Part shown: positions 42,852 through 52,731 of the stretch, piece after piece
How the letters are laid out: each line of letters opens with the position of its first letter
How positions within the stretch are numbered: position 1 is the stretch's first letter
From: Actinomyces sp. 432
GTDB lineage: Bacteria > Actinomycetota > Actinomycetes > Actinomycetales > Actinomycetaceae
Assembly: GCF_009930875.1 (NCBI RefSeq)
Contig: NZ_CP025249.1
Location: 3,038,001-3,102,000 of the forward strand
Direction: 5' to 3'
Length of the DNA: 64,000 nt
The notes under the pieces: model-generated
Told to the model about the DNA's origin: nothing
The model's database searches: none
The model's input: the letters and a program-made list of their open reading frames with translations, nothing else
Position numbers and translations under genes: made by a program

Positions 42852-45215
42852 TCATCCGCCCTGCTGGCCCCAGCCCTGACCTTGCCCCTGGCCCTGATCA
42901 GTCTGCTGGTTCTGGTCGCCCTGCTGGTTCTGCTGCTCTTGATTCTGGTCGTTCGGGTTCAGAGTGCCGCCGTTGTCGGTGTCCTCCTCATCGCCCTCAT
43001 TCTGCTGGTCGGTCCCGGAGTCCTCGTCATCGTCCTCCTCGGCGTCCGTAGCCTCCTCGGTGGGCTCCGCAGTGGGCTCCGCGGTGGGCTGCTCCACGGT
43101 CCCCGTACTCTCCTCCACCGGCGCCACTGGCGCAGGGGTCCCGTACAGGCCACCGGGGGTGTAGGAGCCGGCCGTGCGCTCGGGGAAGTACTCGATCGGC
43201 AGCTCCGCGAGCGCCGTGGCCATGTACTCGGTGAAGATGTCAGCCGGGTACGTCGAGCCGGTGATCTCGCCGTAGTAGCCCCAGGGGGTGATGGACTCCT
43301 CCGAGCCGTCCTCCCCGGTCTGGTAGAGCGTCACCGCAGTGGCGATCTGCGGGGTGTAGCCGACGAACTGCGCCGACTTGTTGTCCGAGGACGATCCGGT
43401 CTTCGCGGCCACCGGCCGCCCCAGCGCAAGCGCCGTGGTCCCGGAGCCGGCATTGACCACCTGCTGCATGGCGTAGGTCGAGTCCGCCATGACGTCGTCG
43501 GAGAAGACCTTCTCCCCGTCGGTGGATCCGGTGTAGGCCACCGCGCCGGCCGGGTTGGTGACCGAGTTGACGATGTGGGTGTGGTGCTTGGTGCCCTGCG
43601 CGGCGAAGGTCGCATAGGCGGTGGCGATGTCGATCGTGTGGGGTGAGGCCGAGCCGAGGACGTTCTGCACGTAGGCGTCCAGGCCCAGGGTGTCCTCCGG
43701 ATAGCCCGCGCGCACCGCGACCTCGTTGGTGACCTCCGGGTCCACGTCCCGGTTGAGCTGGAGGTAGGTGGTGTTGATCGAGTAGGTGGTTGCCTTGACC
43801 AAGTCCGACCAGCCGTAGGAGACGTTCTGGTAGTTCTGGAAGGTGGCGCCGTCGATGACCATGGGCGAGTCGCCTACGTATCCGTTCGCGAGCGTGTCCC
43901 CGTTCTCCAGGGCGGCCACCAGCGCGAAGGGCTTGAAGGTGGAGCCCGCCTGGGCGACGGCGTCGGTGGAGGAGTTGACCTGGTTGGTCAGGTAGTCCTC
44001 ACCGCCGTACAGGGCCAGAATCCCGCCGGTAGTGGCGTCAATGGACACCAGGGCCGCACGCAGGTTCGGCGAGGCGCCCTCGGGCAGGTTCTCGACGGCG
44101 GCAACGGCGGCGTCCTGGTCCTCCTTGTCGATCGTGGTGACGATCTTGTAGCCGCCGGTGTCGATGTCCTCGGCCTCCATGCCGGCATCGGCCTGGAGCT
44201 CGGCCCGCACCAGCTGCAGCAGGTACCCGGTGGGCCCGCCGTAGGTCTCCTTCGTCTGGGTGGCCACGGTCTCCGGCAGCTCAGCGGAGTCGTACTCCTC
44301 CTGGGTGATGTAGCCGTCCTCAAGCATGTAGTCCAGGACGCGCTGCCAGCGGGCGGCGGCCTGATCCGGGTCCAGGGCGGGGTCCCAGGCGCTGGGCGAG
44401 GGCAGGATGCCTGCCAGCAGCGCCGACTCCGACACTGTCATCTCGGAGGCCGGATGCCCGAAGAACGCCTCGGATGCCGCCTCGATCCCGTAGGCACCGC
44501 GGCCGAAGTACACCGTGTTGAGGTAAGAGCCGAGGATGTCCTGCTTGCTCATCTCCCGGTCGATCTTGATGGCCATGATCGCCTGCTTGAACTTGCCGGA
44601 GTATGAGCTGGTGGTATCGACGTAGTAGTTCTTGATGTACTGCTGCGTCAGCGTGGAGGCGCCCTGGAGGGAGCCGCCGCGCATGTTGTTGACGAAGGCG
44701 CGGACGATGCCCTTGGGGTCAATGCCGTTGTTGGAGTAGAAGGAGCGGTCCTCGGAGGCGACCACGGCGTTGCCCACGTAGTCGGGCAGCTGGGAGGCGT
44801 CGATGATCTCCCGGTCCACCTCCGCGAACTCGCCCATCACGGTGGTGCCGTCGGCGTAGTAAACGGTGGTGGTCTGCGCCTGGGCGAACTCGCTGGGCTC
44901 GGGCACCTTGATCATGGCGTAGGCGACGGCGAAGCCCGCCACCGCCATGACGATCAGGAGCAGGAAGCTGCCCAGGAGGAAGCGCCAGCTGGGCAGCCAG
45001 CGGTGAATCGGCCCCTTGCCGGCGCGCGGGTAGTTGAACCGCCGCCGCCCCGAGGACGCCTGGTCGGCCCGGACCGCGGCGGTGGCGGGGTGCCTGGCGT
45101 TGCGCGGCTTTAGGACAGCGTTCTTACGGGGCTTGTTGACCCGCCCGGCGTTGGCCGCCTGGGCGAGCTTCCGGCCAGTGGGGCGGGCACCGCCCTGATT
45201 CGCGGAGTCTGCCAT
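42852..45215 (-). CDS. Class A penicillin-binding protein (transglycosylase/transpeptidase)
   Basis: A 787-residue bifunctional peptidoglycan synthase. A basic cytoplasmic head (about 80 residues), one membrane anchor near 85-105 (FLLGSFLLLIVMAVAGFAV), then the GT51 domain with EDRSFYSNNGIDPKGI and the GASTLTQQYIKN motif. The transpeptidase domain follows with AGSTFKPFALVAAL (active Ser), the SxN-like segment and KTGSSSDNKSAQFVGY. The extracellular tail is Glu/Pro/Thr-rich and ends in a Gln/Gly/Asn repeat. GAGGAAGAGGAG precedes ATG 45215. It acts at the outer face of the membrane. Confidence 0.93.
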   Translation of the reverse strand: MADSANQGGARPTGRKLAQAANAGRVNKPRKNAVLKPRNARHPATAAVRADQASSGRRRFNYPRAGKGPIHRWLPSWRFLLGSFLLLIVMAVAGFAVAYAMIKVPEPSEFAQAQTTTVYYADGTTVMGEFAEVDREIIDASQLPDYVGNAVVASEDRSFYSNNGIDPKGIVRAFVNNMRGGSLQGASTLTQQYIKNYYVDTTSSYSGKFKQAIMAIKIDREMSKQDILGSYLNTVYFGRGAYGIEAASEAFFGHPASEMTVSESALLAGILPSPSAWDPALDPDQAAARWQRVLDYMLEDGYITQEEYDSAELPETVATQTKETYGGPTGYLLQLVRAELQADAGMEAEDIDTGGYKIVTTIDKEDQDAAVAAVENLPEGASPNLRAALVSIDATTGGILALYGGEDYLTNQVNSSTDAVAQAGSTFKPFALVAALENGDTLANGYVGDSPMVIDGATFQNYQNVSYGWSDLVKATTYSINTTYLQLNRDVDPEVTNEVAVRAGYPEDTLGLDAYVQNVLGSASPHTIDIATAYATFAAQGTKHHTHIVNSVTNPAGAVAYTGSTDGEKVFSDDVMADSTYAMQQVVNAGSGTTALALGRPVAAKTGSSSDNKSAQFVGYTPQIATAVTLYQTGEDGSEESITPWGYYGEITGSTYPADIFTEYMATALAELPIEYFPERTAGSYTPGGLYGTPAPVAPVEESTGTVEQPTAEPTAEPTEEATDAEEDDDEDSGTDQQNEGDEEDTDNGGTLNPNDQNQEQQNQQGDQNQQTDQGQGQGQGWGQQGG

Positions 45216-45440
45216 GCGCTCCTCTTCCTCTACGCAGCTTCATCCGGCTTCATCACATCACGTCAGGGCCGCCCGGGGCCACTGTTCGGGCTGTCAGATG
45301 CGTCTATTCCGCGCATTGCGCACCCAGGCACCGCCCATAGGCGCCTTCGCAGCCGCTGGGACAGGGATGGGACCGCGCTGAATCAGTGCCCGCGGCGAAC
45401 GGTGCTGGTACCGCGCCTGCACCGCTGGTGAGATACGGGT

Positions 45441-48317
45441 ATGAGCGCACGCACCGCCACTGCTCCCGCCGCGCAATCGCCAGCGGCCCCGTGGGCCCTG
45501 CCGGGAGTCGACGTCGCCGCCGACCTGGGTACCGATCCCGCCACTGGCCTGAGCGCCGCCGACGCCGCGGCCCGGCTGGCCTCCGACGGCCCCAACGAGC
45601 TGCCCAGCAAGCCGCCGGTGCCGGCCTGGCGGCGCTTCCTCGCCCAGTTCGCCGACCCGCTGGTCTACCTGCTGATCATCGCCATCGTCATCTCGGCGGT
45701 GGCCTGGGTGCTGGAGGGCGCGCATGGCGTGCCCGTGGACGCCCTGGTGATCCTCGCGGTGATCACCCTCAACGCGGTGCTCGGCTTCGTGCAGGAGAAC
45801 AAGGCCGCCGACGCCGTCGCCGCCCTGTCCGCCATGACCCAGGCCTCCTCCACGGTGCTGCGGGACGGGGTGCGCGTCGTCGTCCCCTCGGCGCAGCTGG
45901 TGGTTGGGGACGTGCTGATCCTGGGCGAGGGCGACCAGGTGGGCGCCGACGCGCGCCTGCTGAGTGCCGCCTCCCTGCGCGTGATCGAGTCCTCCCTGAC
46001 GGGTGAGGCCGACGCCGTCTCCAAGAGTGCCGACGCCGTGGCCGCGGACGCCGACCTGGCCGACCGCACCGCCATGGTCTTCCGCGGCACCTCCGTGGCC
46101 CAGGGCTCCGGCCAGGCCGTGGTCACCGCCACGGGCGGCGCCACCGAGATGGGCGCCATCGCGCGCATGCTCGACGCCGTCGAGGACGAGGACACGCCCC
46201 TGGAGCAGGAGATCACCCGGGTGTCCAAGCTGCTCGGCGGCATCGTGGTGGCCATCGCCGTGATTGTGGTGGCCACCCTGCTGGCACTCGCGCCCGAGCG
46301 GGACGCGCAGTCCTTCATCGACGCCCTCCTGCTGGGGGTATCGCTGGCGGTGGCGGCCGTGCCGGAGGGGCTGCCGGCGATCCTGTCGGTGGTGCTGGCG
46401 CTGGGTGTGCAGCGGATGGCGCTGCACCAGGCGGTGGTCAAGAAGCTCAGCAGCGTGGAGACCCTGGGCTCGGCCTCGGTGATCTGCTCGGACAAGACCG
46501 GCACCCTGACCCGCTCGGAGATGACCATCCAGGAGGTGGCCACCGCCTCCGGCACCACCGTGGTCACCGGCATCGGCTACGAGCCCAACGGCGACGTAGC
46601 CCCCGACGCCGACCGTGACGGACGCCCTGACGACGAGCCGCTCGCGGGCGCGCTGCGCGATGAGGTCACCGTGGTCCTGTCCGGCGGGGCCATGGCCTCC
46701 GACACCGAGCTGGCCGAGGATGCCGGGGTCTGGAGCGTCGTCGGCGACCCCACCGAGGGATCCTTCCTGGTGGCGGAGCGCAAGCTCGGCACGCAGGGCA
46801 GTCGCGAGGGCCGTTTCACCCGGGTGGGCATGGTGCCCTTCACCTCCGAGCGCAAGCTCATGTCCGTGCTGTACACCGACGCCAAGCACGGCACCACCAT
46901 CCTGATGGCCAAGGGCGCCCCCGACGTGCTCATGGAGCGCTGCACCCGGGTGCGCGTGGGCGAGGTCGACCAGCCCCTGGACGCGGCTGCGCGCGCGGAG
47001 TTCAACGCGCATATCGCAGACATGTCCGGGCGGGCCCTGCGCACCCTGGCGGTGGCCTACCGGGACCTGGACGCCGACGAGGCGGCCGCCGTCGCCACGG
47101 CGGGGACCGACGGCGTCTTCGACCACCTGGAGCACGGGCTGACACTGGCCGGCGTCGTCGGAATCATCGACCCTCCCCGCCCGGAGGCTGCCGCCGCCGT
47201 CGCCGAGGCACACCGGGCCGGGGTGCGCGTACTCATGATCACCGGCGACCACCCCGCCACCGCCGGACGTATCGCCGCCGACCTGGGCATCGCCGCGCGC
47301 GGGGCCCGCGTGCTCACCGGCCGGGAGCTGTCCGGCATGGATGACGCCGCGCTGGCGGACGCCGTCGGGAGGGTGAACGTGTACGCGCGGGTGGCGCCGG
47401 AGCACAAGCTGCGGATCGTCGGGGCCCTAAAGGCGCAGGGGCAGACGGTGGCCATGACCGGCGACGGCGTCAACGACGCTCCCGCCCTGCGCTCCGCCGA
47501 TATCGGCGTGGCCATGGGGGTGACCGGCACGCAGGTCACCAAGGAGGCCGCCACCATGGTGCTGGCGGACGACAACTTCGCCACCATCGTGGCGGCCATC
47601 CGGGAGGGCCGCCGGATCTTCGACAACATCCGCAAGTTCCTGCGCTACCTGCTCTCATCCAATATGGGTGAGGTGCTCACCGTCTTCGGCGGGGTAGTGC
47701 TGGCCGGCGTGATCGGGCTGACCGGACACAGCGAGTCCGGGGTGGTGCTGCCACTGGTGGCCACGCAGATCCTGTGGATCAACCTGGTCACCGACTCCGG
47801 GCCGGCCCTGGCGATGGGTGTGGACCCGAGCGTGGAGGACGTCATGGGGCGACCGCCACGCCGGCCTGACGAACGGGTCATTGACGGGGCCATGTGGCGC
47901 GGAGTGCTGCTGGTGGGCGCCGTCATGGCGGCCGCGACGCTCGGCACACTCGACATCTTCCTGCCCGGCGGGCTGATCGAGACCTCCCTGAGCGTGGACG
48001 ACCTGACCACCGCACGCACCGCCGCCTTCACCACCCTGGTGCTGGCGCAGCTGTTCAACACCGTCAACTCCCGCTCGGAGACGGTCTCCGCCTTCCGGCA
48101 CCTGCTGGTCAACAAGTGGCTGTGGGGCGCGATCGCCCTGGGCGTGGTGCTACAGGTGGCGGTGGTGGAGGTGCCGCTGCTGCAGGCAGCGTTCTCCACT
48201 GCGAGCCTGGACCTGGTGCACTGGGCGGTGGCCGTGGCCATGGCCTCGCTGGTGCTGTGGGTCGATGAGCTGCGCAAGCTGGTGCGCCGGGCGCGCCTAC
48301 GCAACCCAGAGTACTGA
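45441..48317 (+). CDS. Cation-transporting P-type ATPase (P2A, Ca2+-type)
   Basis: A 958-residue P-type ATPase. The cation-ATPase N-terminal domain (GLSAADAAARLASDGPNELP) is followed by membrane helices, the actuator LTGEADAV near 190, the PEGLP motif in helix 4 (AAVPEGLPAIL), the phosphorylation site DKTGTLT near 351, KGAPDVLMERC in the nucleotide domain and TGDGVNDAPAL near 675. Helices 5-10 contain NLVTDSGPALAMG. The PEGLP plus NLVTDS pattern places it with Ca2+/Mn2+ SERCA-like pumps. The start follows TGAGAT by six bases, a weak leaderless match. The 225 bases upstream hold nothing else. Confidence 0.92.
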   Translation: MSARTATAPAAQSPAAPWALPGVDVAADLGTDPATGLSAADAAARLASDGPNELPSKPPVPAWRRFLAQFADPLVYLLIIAIVISAVAWVLEGAHGVPVDALVILAVITLNAVLGFVQENKAADAVAALSAMTQASSTVLRDGVRVVVPSAQLVVGDVLILGEGDQVGADARLLSAASLRVIESSLTGEADAVSKSADAVAADADLADRTAMVFRGTSVAQGSGQAVVTATGGATEMGAIARMLDAVEDEDTPLEQEITRVSKLLGGIVVAIAVIVVATLLALAPERDAQSFIDALLLGVSLAVAAVPEGLPAILSVVLALGVQRMALHQAVVKKLSSVETLGSASVICSDKTGTLTRSEMTIQEVATASGTTVVTGIGYEPNGDVAPDADRDGRPDDEPLAGALRDEVTVVLSGGAMASDTELAEDAGVWSVVGDPTEGSFLVAERKLGTQGSREGRFTRVGMVPFTSERKLMSVLYTDAKHGTTILMAKGAPDVLMERCTRVRVGEVDQPLDAAARAEFNAHIADMSGRALRTLAVAYRDLDADEAAAVATAGTDGVFDHLEHGLTLAGVVGIIDPPRPEAAAAVAEAHRAGVRVLMITGDHPATAGRIAADLGIAARGARVLTGRELSGMDDAALADAVGRVNVYARVAPEHKLRIVGALKAQGQTVAMTGDGVNDAPALRSADIGVAMGVTGTQVTKEAATMVLADDNFATIVAAIREGRRIFDNIRKFLRYLLSSNMGEVLTVFGGVVLAGVIGLTGHSESGVVLPLVATQILWINLVTDSGPALAMGVDPSVEDVMGRPPRRPDERVIDGAMWRGVLLVGAVMAAATLGTLDIFLPGGLIETSLSVDDLTTARTAAFTTLVLAQLFNTVNSRSETVSAFRHLLVNKWLWGAIALGVVLQVAVVEVPLLQAAFSTASLDLVHWAVAVAMASLVLWVDELRKLVRRARLRNPEY

Positions 48318-48329
48318 CCGACCGCCCTC

Positions 48330-48394
48330 CACCACCGAGACCGGCACTTGTAACACACCGAGACCGGTAGAAGCGACGTGCCGAAATGGTGGTG
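48330..48394. repeat. Palindrome with internal direct repeat between convergent genes
   Basis: CACCACC...CGGCAC (48330-48347) pairs with GTGCCG...GGTGGTG (48378-48394). The segment ACCGAGACCGG occurs at 48334-48344 and again at 48357-48367. It fills the 100-bp gap between the P-type ATPase and WYL gene stops and could terminate both. Confidence 0.6.
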
Positions 48395-48417
48395 TCAGGG
48401 GTGGTTGGTGCCACCGT

Positions 48418-49545
48418 TCACTCCGCCTCATCCTGATCCGCATAATCGGCCAGCAACCGCGCGGCCAGCCCACGCATGCGCGCCCGCAGGTCACGCGGCT
48501 CAAGCACGCGCACGTCCCCTGCCAGGCGGGGCAGCGCCTCCAGGGCGTGGGAGACATCGGCGAAGACCACGCGCGCCCGCAAGGGTGGGCGGTCTCCTCC
48601 CGTGGACGCAGGAGTCTCGCCATCGACGACGGCGATATCCGTCTGCTCCCCGCCACCCTCGATCACCTCCGCCTTCACCAGGCTGCGCAACCGGCCTAGG
48701 GCGGCAGGCCGCACCTCCAGGAGCGCGGGCAGAGGATGAAACCGGGAGCGGAAGCGCTCGCGGGCGGCATGCCACTCGGCGAGTAGATCGAACTGGACGT
48801 CTACAGGTTCTGCGGCGCCTGCAACTGCGACCCTCCCGAAGCCGGTCGACTTGCCGGACCCGTCCTCCGACCCCGCCGAGGCCGACCACGATTCCGCACC
48901 GTCGGCCTCGCATGTCTCCAAATCGTCAATGCGGTCCAGGCGGAAGAAACGGGTCCCGTGCTCCGAGCGTCCCACCAGGTACCAGTCGGAGCCGGCACAC
49001 AGCAGACCCAGGGCCGGGATGACCACCTCGCGGATCCTGCCCGACTCGCCCGCCGTGTACCGGAAGCGAACGCTACGTCCGTGCTCGACCGCCGCCAGTG
49101 CCTTCTTAAGCCACGGTCTCCCGCCGACGCCGGGCAACCACCCCTCGGGGTCGATGACCACCCGGGATCCGAACCACAGCACGTCTCCCGAGCTCTCGGA
49201 TGATCCCCGTCCGGCCGCGGAGACGGCAACCTTGTCGAGCGCCCGGCCGACGGCGTCGTCGAGACCCAGGGCACCGGCGCCCGCTAGCGAGACGACCGTG
49301 GCCAGCGCCCGGGCCTCATCCTCATCCAGCCCCAGCAGGTCCGGGCGCCAGTGCGGCAGCAGGCTCACTCCGCCGCCGCGCCCCTGCTGCGTGTAGACCG
49401 GGACGCCGGCCGCTGACAGGGCCTCGACATCACGCATGACCGTGCGGACGCTGACTTCGAGGTAGTCGGCGAGCTCGGCGGCCGGCGTCGGCGCGGTGCG
49501 CCCGCTCAGCATCCAGATCATGCGCAGCAGCCGATCCGCGCGCAT
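48418..49545 (-). CDS. WYL-domain helix-turn-helix transcriptional regulator
   Basis: A 375-residue YafY/PafC-like regulator. The N-terminal winged helix (RADRLLRMIWMLSG, then LADYLEVSVRTVMRDVEAL) is followed by the WYL domain (VRFRYTAGESGRIREVVIPALGLL, WYLVGRSEHGTRFFRLDRI) and a WCX-like C-terminus. WYL domains bind nucleotides or nucleic acid and often control DNA damage or phage defence genes. The GGGGAGGG site supports ATG 49545. The neighbours (ATPase, VOC protein) do not reveal the target. Confidence 0.88.
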   Translation of the reverse strand: MRADRLLRMIWMLSGRTAPTPAAELADYLEVSVRTVMRDVEALSAAGVPVYTQQGRGGGVSLLPHWRPDLLGLDEDEARALATVVSLAGAGALGLDDAVGRALDKVAVSAAGRGSSESSGDVLWFGSRVVIDPEGWLPGVGGRPWLKKALAAVEHGRSVRFRYTAGESGRIREVVIPALGLLCAGSDWYLVGRSEHGTRFFRLDRIDDLETCEADGAESWSASAGSEDGSGKSTGFGRVAVAGAAEPVDVQFDLLAEWHAARERFRSRFHPLPALLEVRPAALGRLRSLVKAEVIEGGGEQTDIAVVDGETPASTGGDRPPLRARVVFADVSHALEALPRLAGDVRVLEPRDLRARMRGLAARLLADYADQDEAE

Positions 49546-49669
49546 CTGCCCTCCCCATCCATGACAGAAGATGTCTGGTTTTTCGTTTCAGACTTGAGCC
49601 TAGCCGGTGACGGCGGGCCCTGCCCGCAGTCCCGGCCGCCACCGAATACAGTCGCAGAAGGAGATCGCG

Positions 49670-50086
49670 ATGAAAGCCGACCTCAGTGCCTATATCAGCT
49701 TCGCCGGACAGGCGCGCCAGGCACTCACCTACTACCGCGAAGCCCTGGGCGGAGAGCTGGACATTGAAACCTTCGCCGCCTGGGAGGTTCCCGCCGAACC
49801 GGGCCACGAGCAGGACGTGCTTTACGGCGTGCTGCGCACATCGGACGGCTTTGTGCTGCGCGCGACGGACCGACCGTTGTCAGAGGCGCCGGTGCAGGTG
49901 GGCTCCGCCGTCGCCCTGTGCTTGAACGGGCAGGAGCGCGAGCGCCTAATCGCCTGCTGGAAGGGCCTGTCCCGGAACGCACAGGTAGCCGAGCCCTTGG
50001 AGGAGACGCCCTGGGGAGACCTCAACGGGGTGCTCGTCGACCCCTTCGGTCTGCGCTGGATCTTCAACATCGGCGCCTCGGAGTAA
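49670..50086 (+). CDS. VOC-family (PhnB-like) protein
   Basis: A 138-residue vicinal-oxygen-chelate protein. It begins AYISFAGQARQALTYYREAL, the usual PhnB/3-demethylubiquinone-like opening, and ends WGDLNGVLVDPFGLRWIFNI. Two beta-alpha-beta-beta-beta modules are evident. AAGGAG seven bases before ATG 49670 decides the start. The metal ligands of glyoxalase I are not conserved, so enzymatic function is open; such proteins often confer mild resistance or act as binding proteins. Confidence 0.85.
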   Translation: MKADLSAYISFAGQARQALTYYREALGGELDIETFAAWEVPAEPGHEQDVLYGVLRTSDGFVLRATDRPLSEAPVQVGSAVALCLNGQERERLIACWKGLSRNAQVAEPLEETPWGDLNGVLVDPFGLRWIFNIGASE

Positions 50087-50129
50087 TGCGAGTGGGCGCG
50101 CCAGCGCGACCCTGCCGGACGCACAGCGC

Positions 50130-51098
50130 TCAGGCGACTGTCTCAATACCCGCCGAGTTGAGCAGGTCCCGCACGGTCATCGCCAGGGGCCGGGGCAGAA
50201 GACCAAGCTCCTCGCGGGCACGCCTACTGGAGACCGCTGGGTTGTCGGCCAGGGCGCCGAGCGTGGCCGGGGTGAACACGTCGGTGCCGAGCCGACTACC
50301 CACCGCCTCCCCGAGGGGCGCGAGCGGCCGCGCCCACTCCAGGGGGAGCGCCAGGCGCAGCGGAGGTCGACCGGCCAGCACCGCTCCGAGGGACATCACA
50401 GTCACGAGCTGCGCGCGTATGCCGCTCAGCAGGTAGGAGCGTCCCGACCTGCCCCAGTCAAGGGCCACGGCGATACCGGCGGCGACGTCCCGCACGTCCA
50501 CCCAGTCGAAGCCGCCCGCAAGCGTCGCCGTCCGGCGTCCCCGCGCCGCGGCAAGGATGAGAGAGTTGACACGCGATCCGTGATCGACGGGGCCGATGAT
50601 CCCCGTGGGCAGGCAGATCACCGCGTCCAGGCCCCGCGCCGCCTCGGCCAGCACCGCCCGCTGACCGACGGCCTTGGAGCGGTCGTAAAGCGGGCGGCCC
50701 GCACCCGCCAGTGGCGTCGTCTCGGTGATGACTCCACCCGCGGAGCAGTCCAGGGCGTGGATTGAGGAGCAGTGCACCATGCGTATGCCACGGCGCCGGG
50801 CCTCGGCCGCCACCAGCGCCGGGCCGCGGGTGTTCAGCTGCCAGGCCGCGGGGTCGCGGCGCCACAGGGTGACTCGCGCGGCGAGGTGGACCACGGCGTC
50901 GCAGTCCTCCATGGCCTCATGCAGCTGCCGGGAGTCCAGCACGGAGCCGGTGACCCACTCGACGCCGACTGGCGGGGCGGCGTCGGAACCCGGAGGGTGC
51001 GGCCCCATGGCCCGTACCTGCCAGCCCGCTGCCGCGAGCCGCGGCAGCAGGTTCAACCCGAGGTGCCCGCCGCCGCCGGTCACAAGAACACGCTTCAC
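50130..51098 (-). CDS. NAD-dependent epimerase/dehydratase family protein
   Basis: A 322-residue extended SDR. The NAD motif GGGGHLGLNLL lies at residues 8-18, VVHLAARVTLW and HCSSIHAL follow, and the catalytic YDRSK (Tyr-xxx-Lys) is near 138-142. ICLPTGIIGP and a variable C-terminal substrate domain close it. This pattern is that of 3-beta-HSD/dihydroflavonol-4-reductase-like proteins. Start GTG 51098 follows GAGGGGTG. The substrate is unknown. Confidence 0.85.
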   Translation of the reverse strand: MKRVLVTGGGGHLGLNLLPRLAAAGWQVRAMGPHPPGSDAAPPVGVEWVTGSVLDSRQLHEAMEDCDAVVHLAARVTLWRRDPAAWQLNTRGPALVAAEARRRGIRMVHCSSIHALDCSAGGVITETTPLAGAGRPLYDRSKAVGQRAVLAEAARGLDAVICLPTGIIGPVDHGSRVNSLILAAARGRRTATLAGGFDWVDVRDVAAGIAVALDWGRSGRSYLLSGIRAQLVTVMSLGAVLAGRPPLRLALPLEWARPLAPLGEAVGSRLGTDVFTPATLGALADNPAVSSRRAREELGLLPRPLAMTVRDLLNSAGIETVA

Positions 51099-51168
51099 CC
51101 CTCAAGTGTCTCGCAAAGGTCACGTTGAGGCCACCCCTGCGCACCTATTGACCTGTCCTATGCGGGCC

Positions 51169-52482
51169 TCACCCCAGACCCGGCAGGTCGGCCACCTCGC
51201 GGGGCCGGTCGCCCAGCGCCCGCACACCAGTCCGGTAGGCCAGCGCCACGCACCACACGAAGCCCACCAGGGTCACCTGAACCGCCCGTGACCAGCCGAC
51301 GTCGGGCAGCACCAGCACGGCCGCGCCGGCCGCCACGCACTCGGCGGTGTTGAACAGCACGTCGTAGATGGAGAAGGCGCGCCCGCGGTAGGCGTCGGCG
51401 GTGTCGCCCTGGACGATGGTGTCGACGGCGATCTTGGCGCCCTGCACACCCACGCCGAAGATGAAGATCCCCGCGGTCATGACGGCCTGCCGGTAGGTGG
51501 CCACAACCAGCAGCTGCCCGATGCTGCCGCCGAGCAGGCACATGACGATCCAGGTCGACGGCGCCACACGCTCATGCGCCAGGGGGGTGAGCACCACCGC
51601 CAGGCCATGGCCGGCGACCATGGCCCCCATCAGGGTGGCGAAGATGGCGAGCCCCGTGTCGGCGTCCTCGGGGGCGGCGAGCAGGTTGCGGGCGGTCAGG
51701 ATCATGGTGATCACTTGCATGCCGTACACGAAGCGGTGCAGCGCCATGGTGGTCAGTGCCAGGCCGGGGGTGCCGCGGCGCACCAGGTAGCGCACCGCGT
51801 TGACGAGATCGCCCGCGGTGGCCGCGAGCGCGGCGCCGAGGCCGTCGGCGGCGGGCCTATCCGGGCCGAGCTGTCCCGCGCCGAGCCGGGTCACCACCCC
51901 GGCGGCCAGCACGTACAGCACCATGGCGCTCAAGAGGCTGGCGGTGTCCTGCGCGGTCCCAGCCGGCAGCGCCAGCCGCAGCACGAAGCCGATGACCGCG
52001 CCGAGCGCGGTGGCCGCGCCGCCCAGGGTGGGCACGATCGAGTTGGCGGTCAGCAGCCGCCGGTGGTCGATGATCTGCGGGAGCCCGGCTGACAGCACCG
52101 ACAGCAGGAAGCGGTTGATGCCCAGCGCCACCAGCACCAGCACGTACACCGCCGGTCCTATGCCCCAGGCCCGCAGCGCCAGCGTGGTCAGTGCGATCAC
52201 GCCGGCACGCGCCAGATTGCCGTACAGGAGGGTCTGCCGACGCCGCCAGCGGTCGATGAATGGCCCGGTGAAGGGGCCGACGACGCTGAAGGGCAGCAGC
52301 ATGACCACCAGTGCCGCGGCCACGCCCGCGGCACTGGTCATGTTCTGCGGCTGAAAGAAGAACAGGGTGGCCAGGCCCGCCTGCACCATGCCGTCGCCGG
52401 TCTGCGAGACCAGGCGGACCCCCAGCAGGGTCCGGAAGGCCGGGACGGAGGCGAGGTCCTTGAGGTCGTCGGTCAGGCGCAT
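51169..52482 (-). CDS. MFS transporter
   Basis: A 437-residue major-facilitator protein with 12 predicted membrane segments. The cytoplasmic loop 2-3 motif reads GPFIDRWRRRQTLLYGNLAR, the expected D-R-x-x-R/K-R pattern. No extracellular domain is present. Start ATG 52482 has GGGGAAG upstream. It is close to drug/macrolide exporter-like MFS members (MFS_3 type), but no substrate can be given. It is 70 bp from the SDR gene on the same strand. Confidence 0.83.
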   Translation of the reverse strand: MRLTDDLKDLASVPAFRTLLGVRLVSQTGDGMVQAGLATLFFFQPQNMTSAAGVAAALVVMLLPFSVVGPFTGPFIDRWRRRQTLLYGNLARAGVIALTTLALRAWGIGPAVYVLVLVALGINRFLLSVLSAGLPQIIDHRRLLTANSIVPTLGGAATALGAVIGFVLRLALPAGTAQDTASLLSAMVLYVLAAGVVTRLGAGQLGPDRPAADGLGAALAATAGDLVNAVRYLVRRGTPGLALTTMALHRFVYGMQVITMILTARNLLAAPEDADTGLAIFATLMGAMVAGHGLAVVLTPLAHERVAPSTWIVMCLLGGSIGQLLVVATYRQAVMTAGIFIFGVGVQGAKIAVDTIVQGDTADAYRGRAFSIYDVLFNTAECVAAGAAVLVLPDVGWSRAVQVTLVGFVWCVALAYRTGVRALGDRPREVADLPGLG

Positions 52483-52629
52483 GGGTCAAGACTTCCCCAT
52501 GCGAGCGCCGACGACGGTTAGCGTCCGCTGTGAAATCCGGCGACTCGCGCGGGCTCCTCAGCGCACAGAGGCTCACCGGCACATCCGTGTGCCAGCGCGT
52601 AGGGCGAACCGTACGCCCGCGCTTGCGGG

Positions 52630-52685
52630 TTGACAGGCCATCCCCCGGCGGTTAGTCTCACTGTCGCACTTACTAAGTAGTAAGT
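52630..52685 (+). promoter_or_regulatory. Promoter and operator of the sugar MFS gene
   Basis: TTGACA (52630-52635), a 17-bp spacer and TAGTCT (52653-52658) are followed by a perfect palindrome ACTTACTA-AG-TAGTAAGT (52668-52685) covering the expected start of transcription. A related site lies before the GH42 gene (58671). Placement immediately after the -10 fits repression by the TetR protein encoded downstream. Confidence 0.7.
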
Positions 52686-52731
52686 AACTCGCCTTGGCGA
52701 ACACAGCCGTTCGACGAAAGGGCCCACGCAC

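Noticed and set aside
45294..47405. 703-codon minus-strand frame opposite the P-type ATPase
   Set aside because: Low-complexity Gly/His/Arg product without recognisable domain; the plus strand encodes all P-type ATPase motifs.
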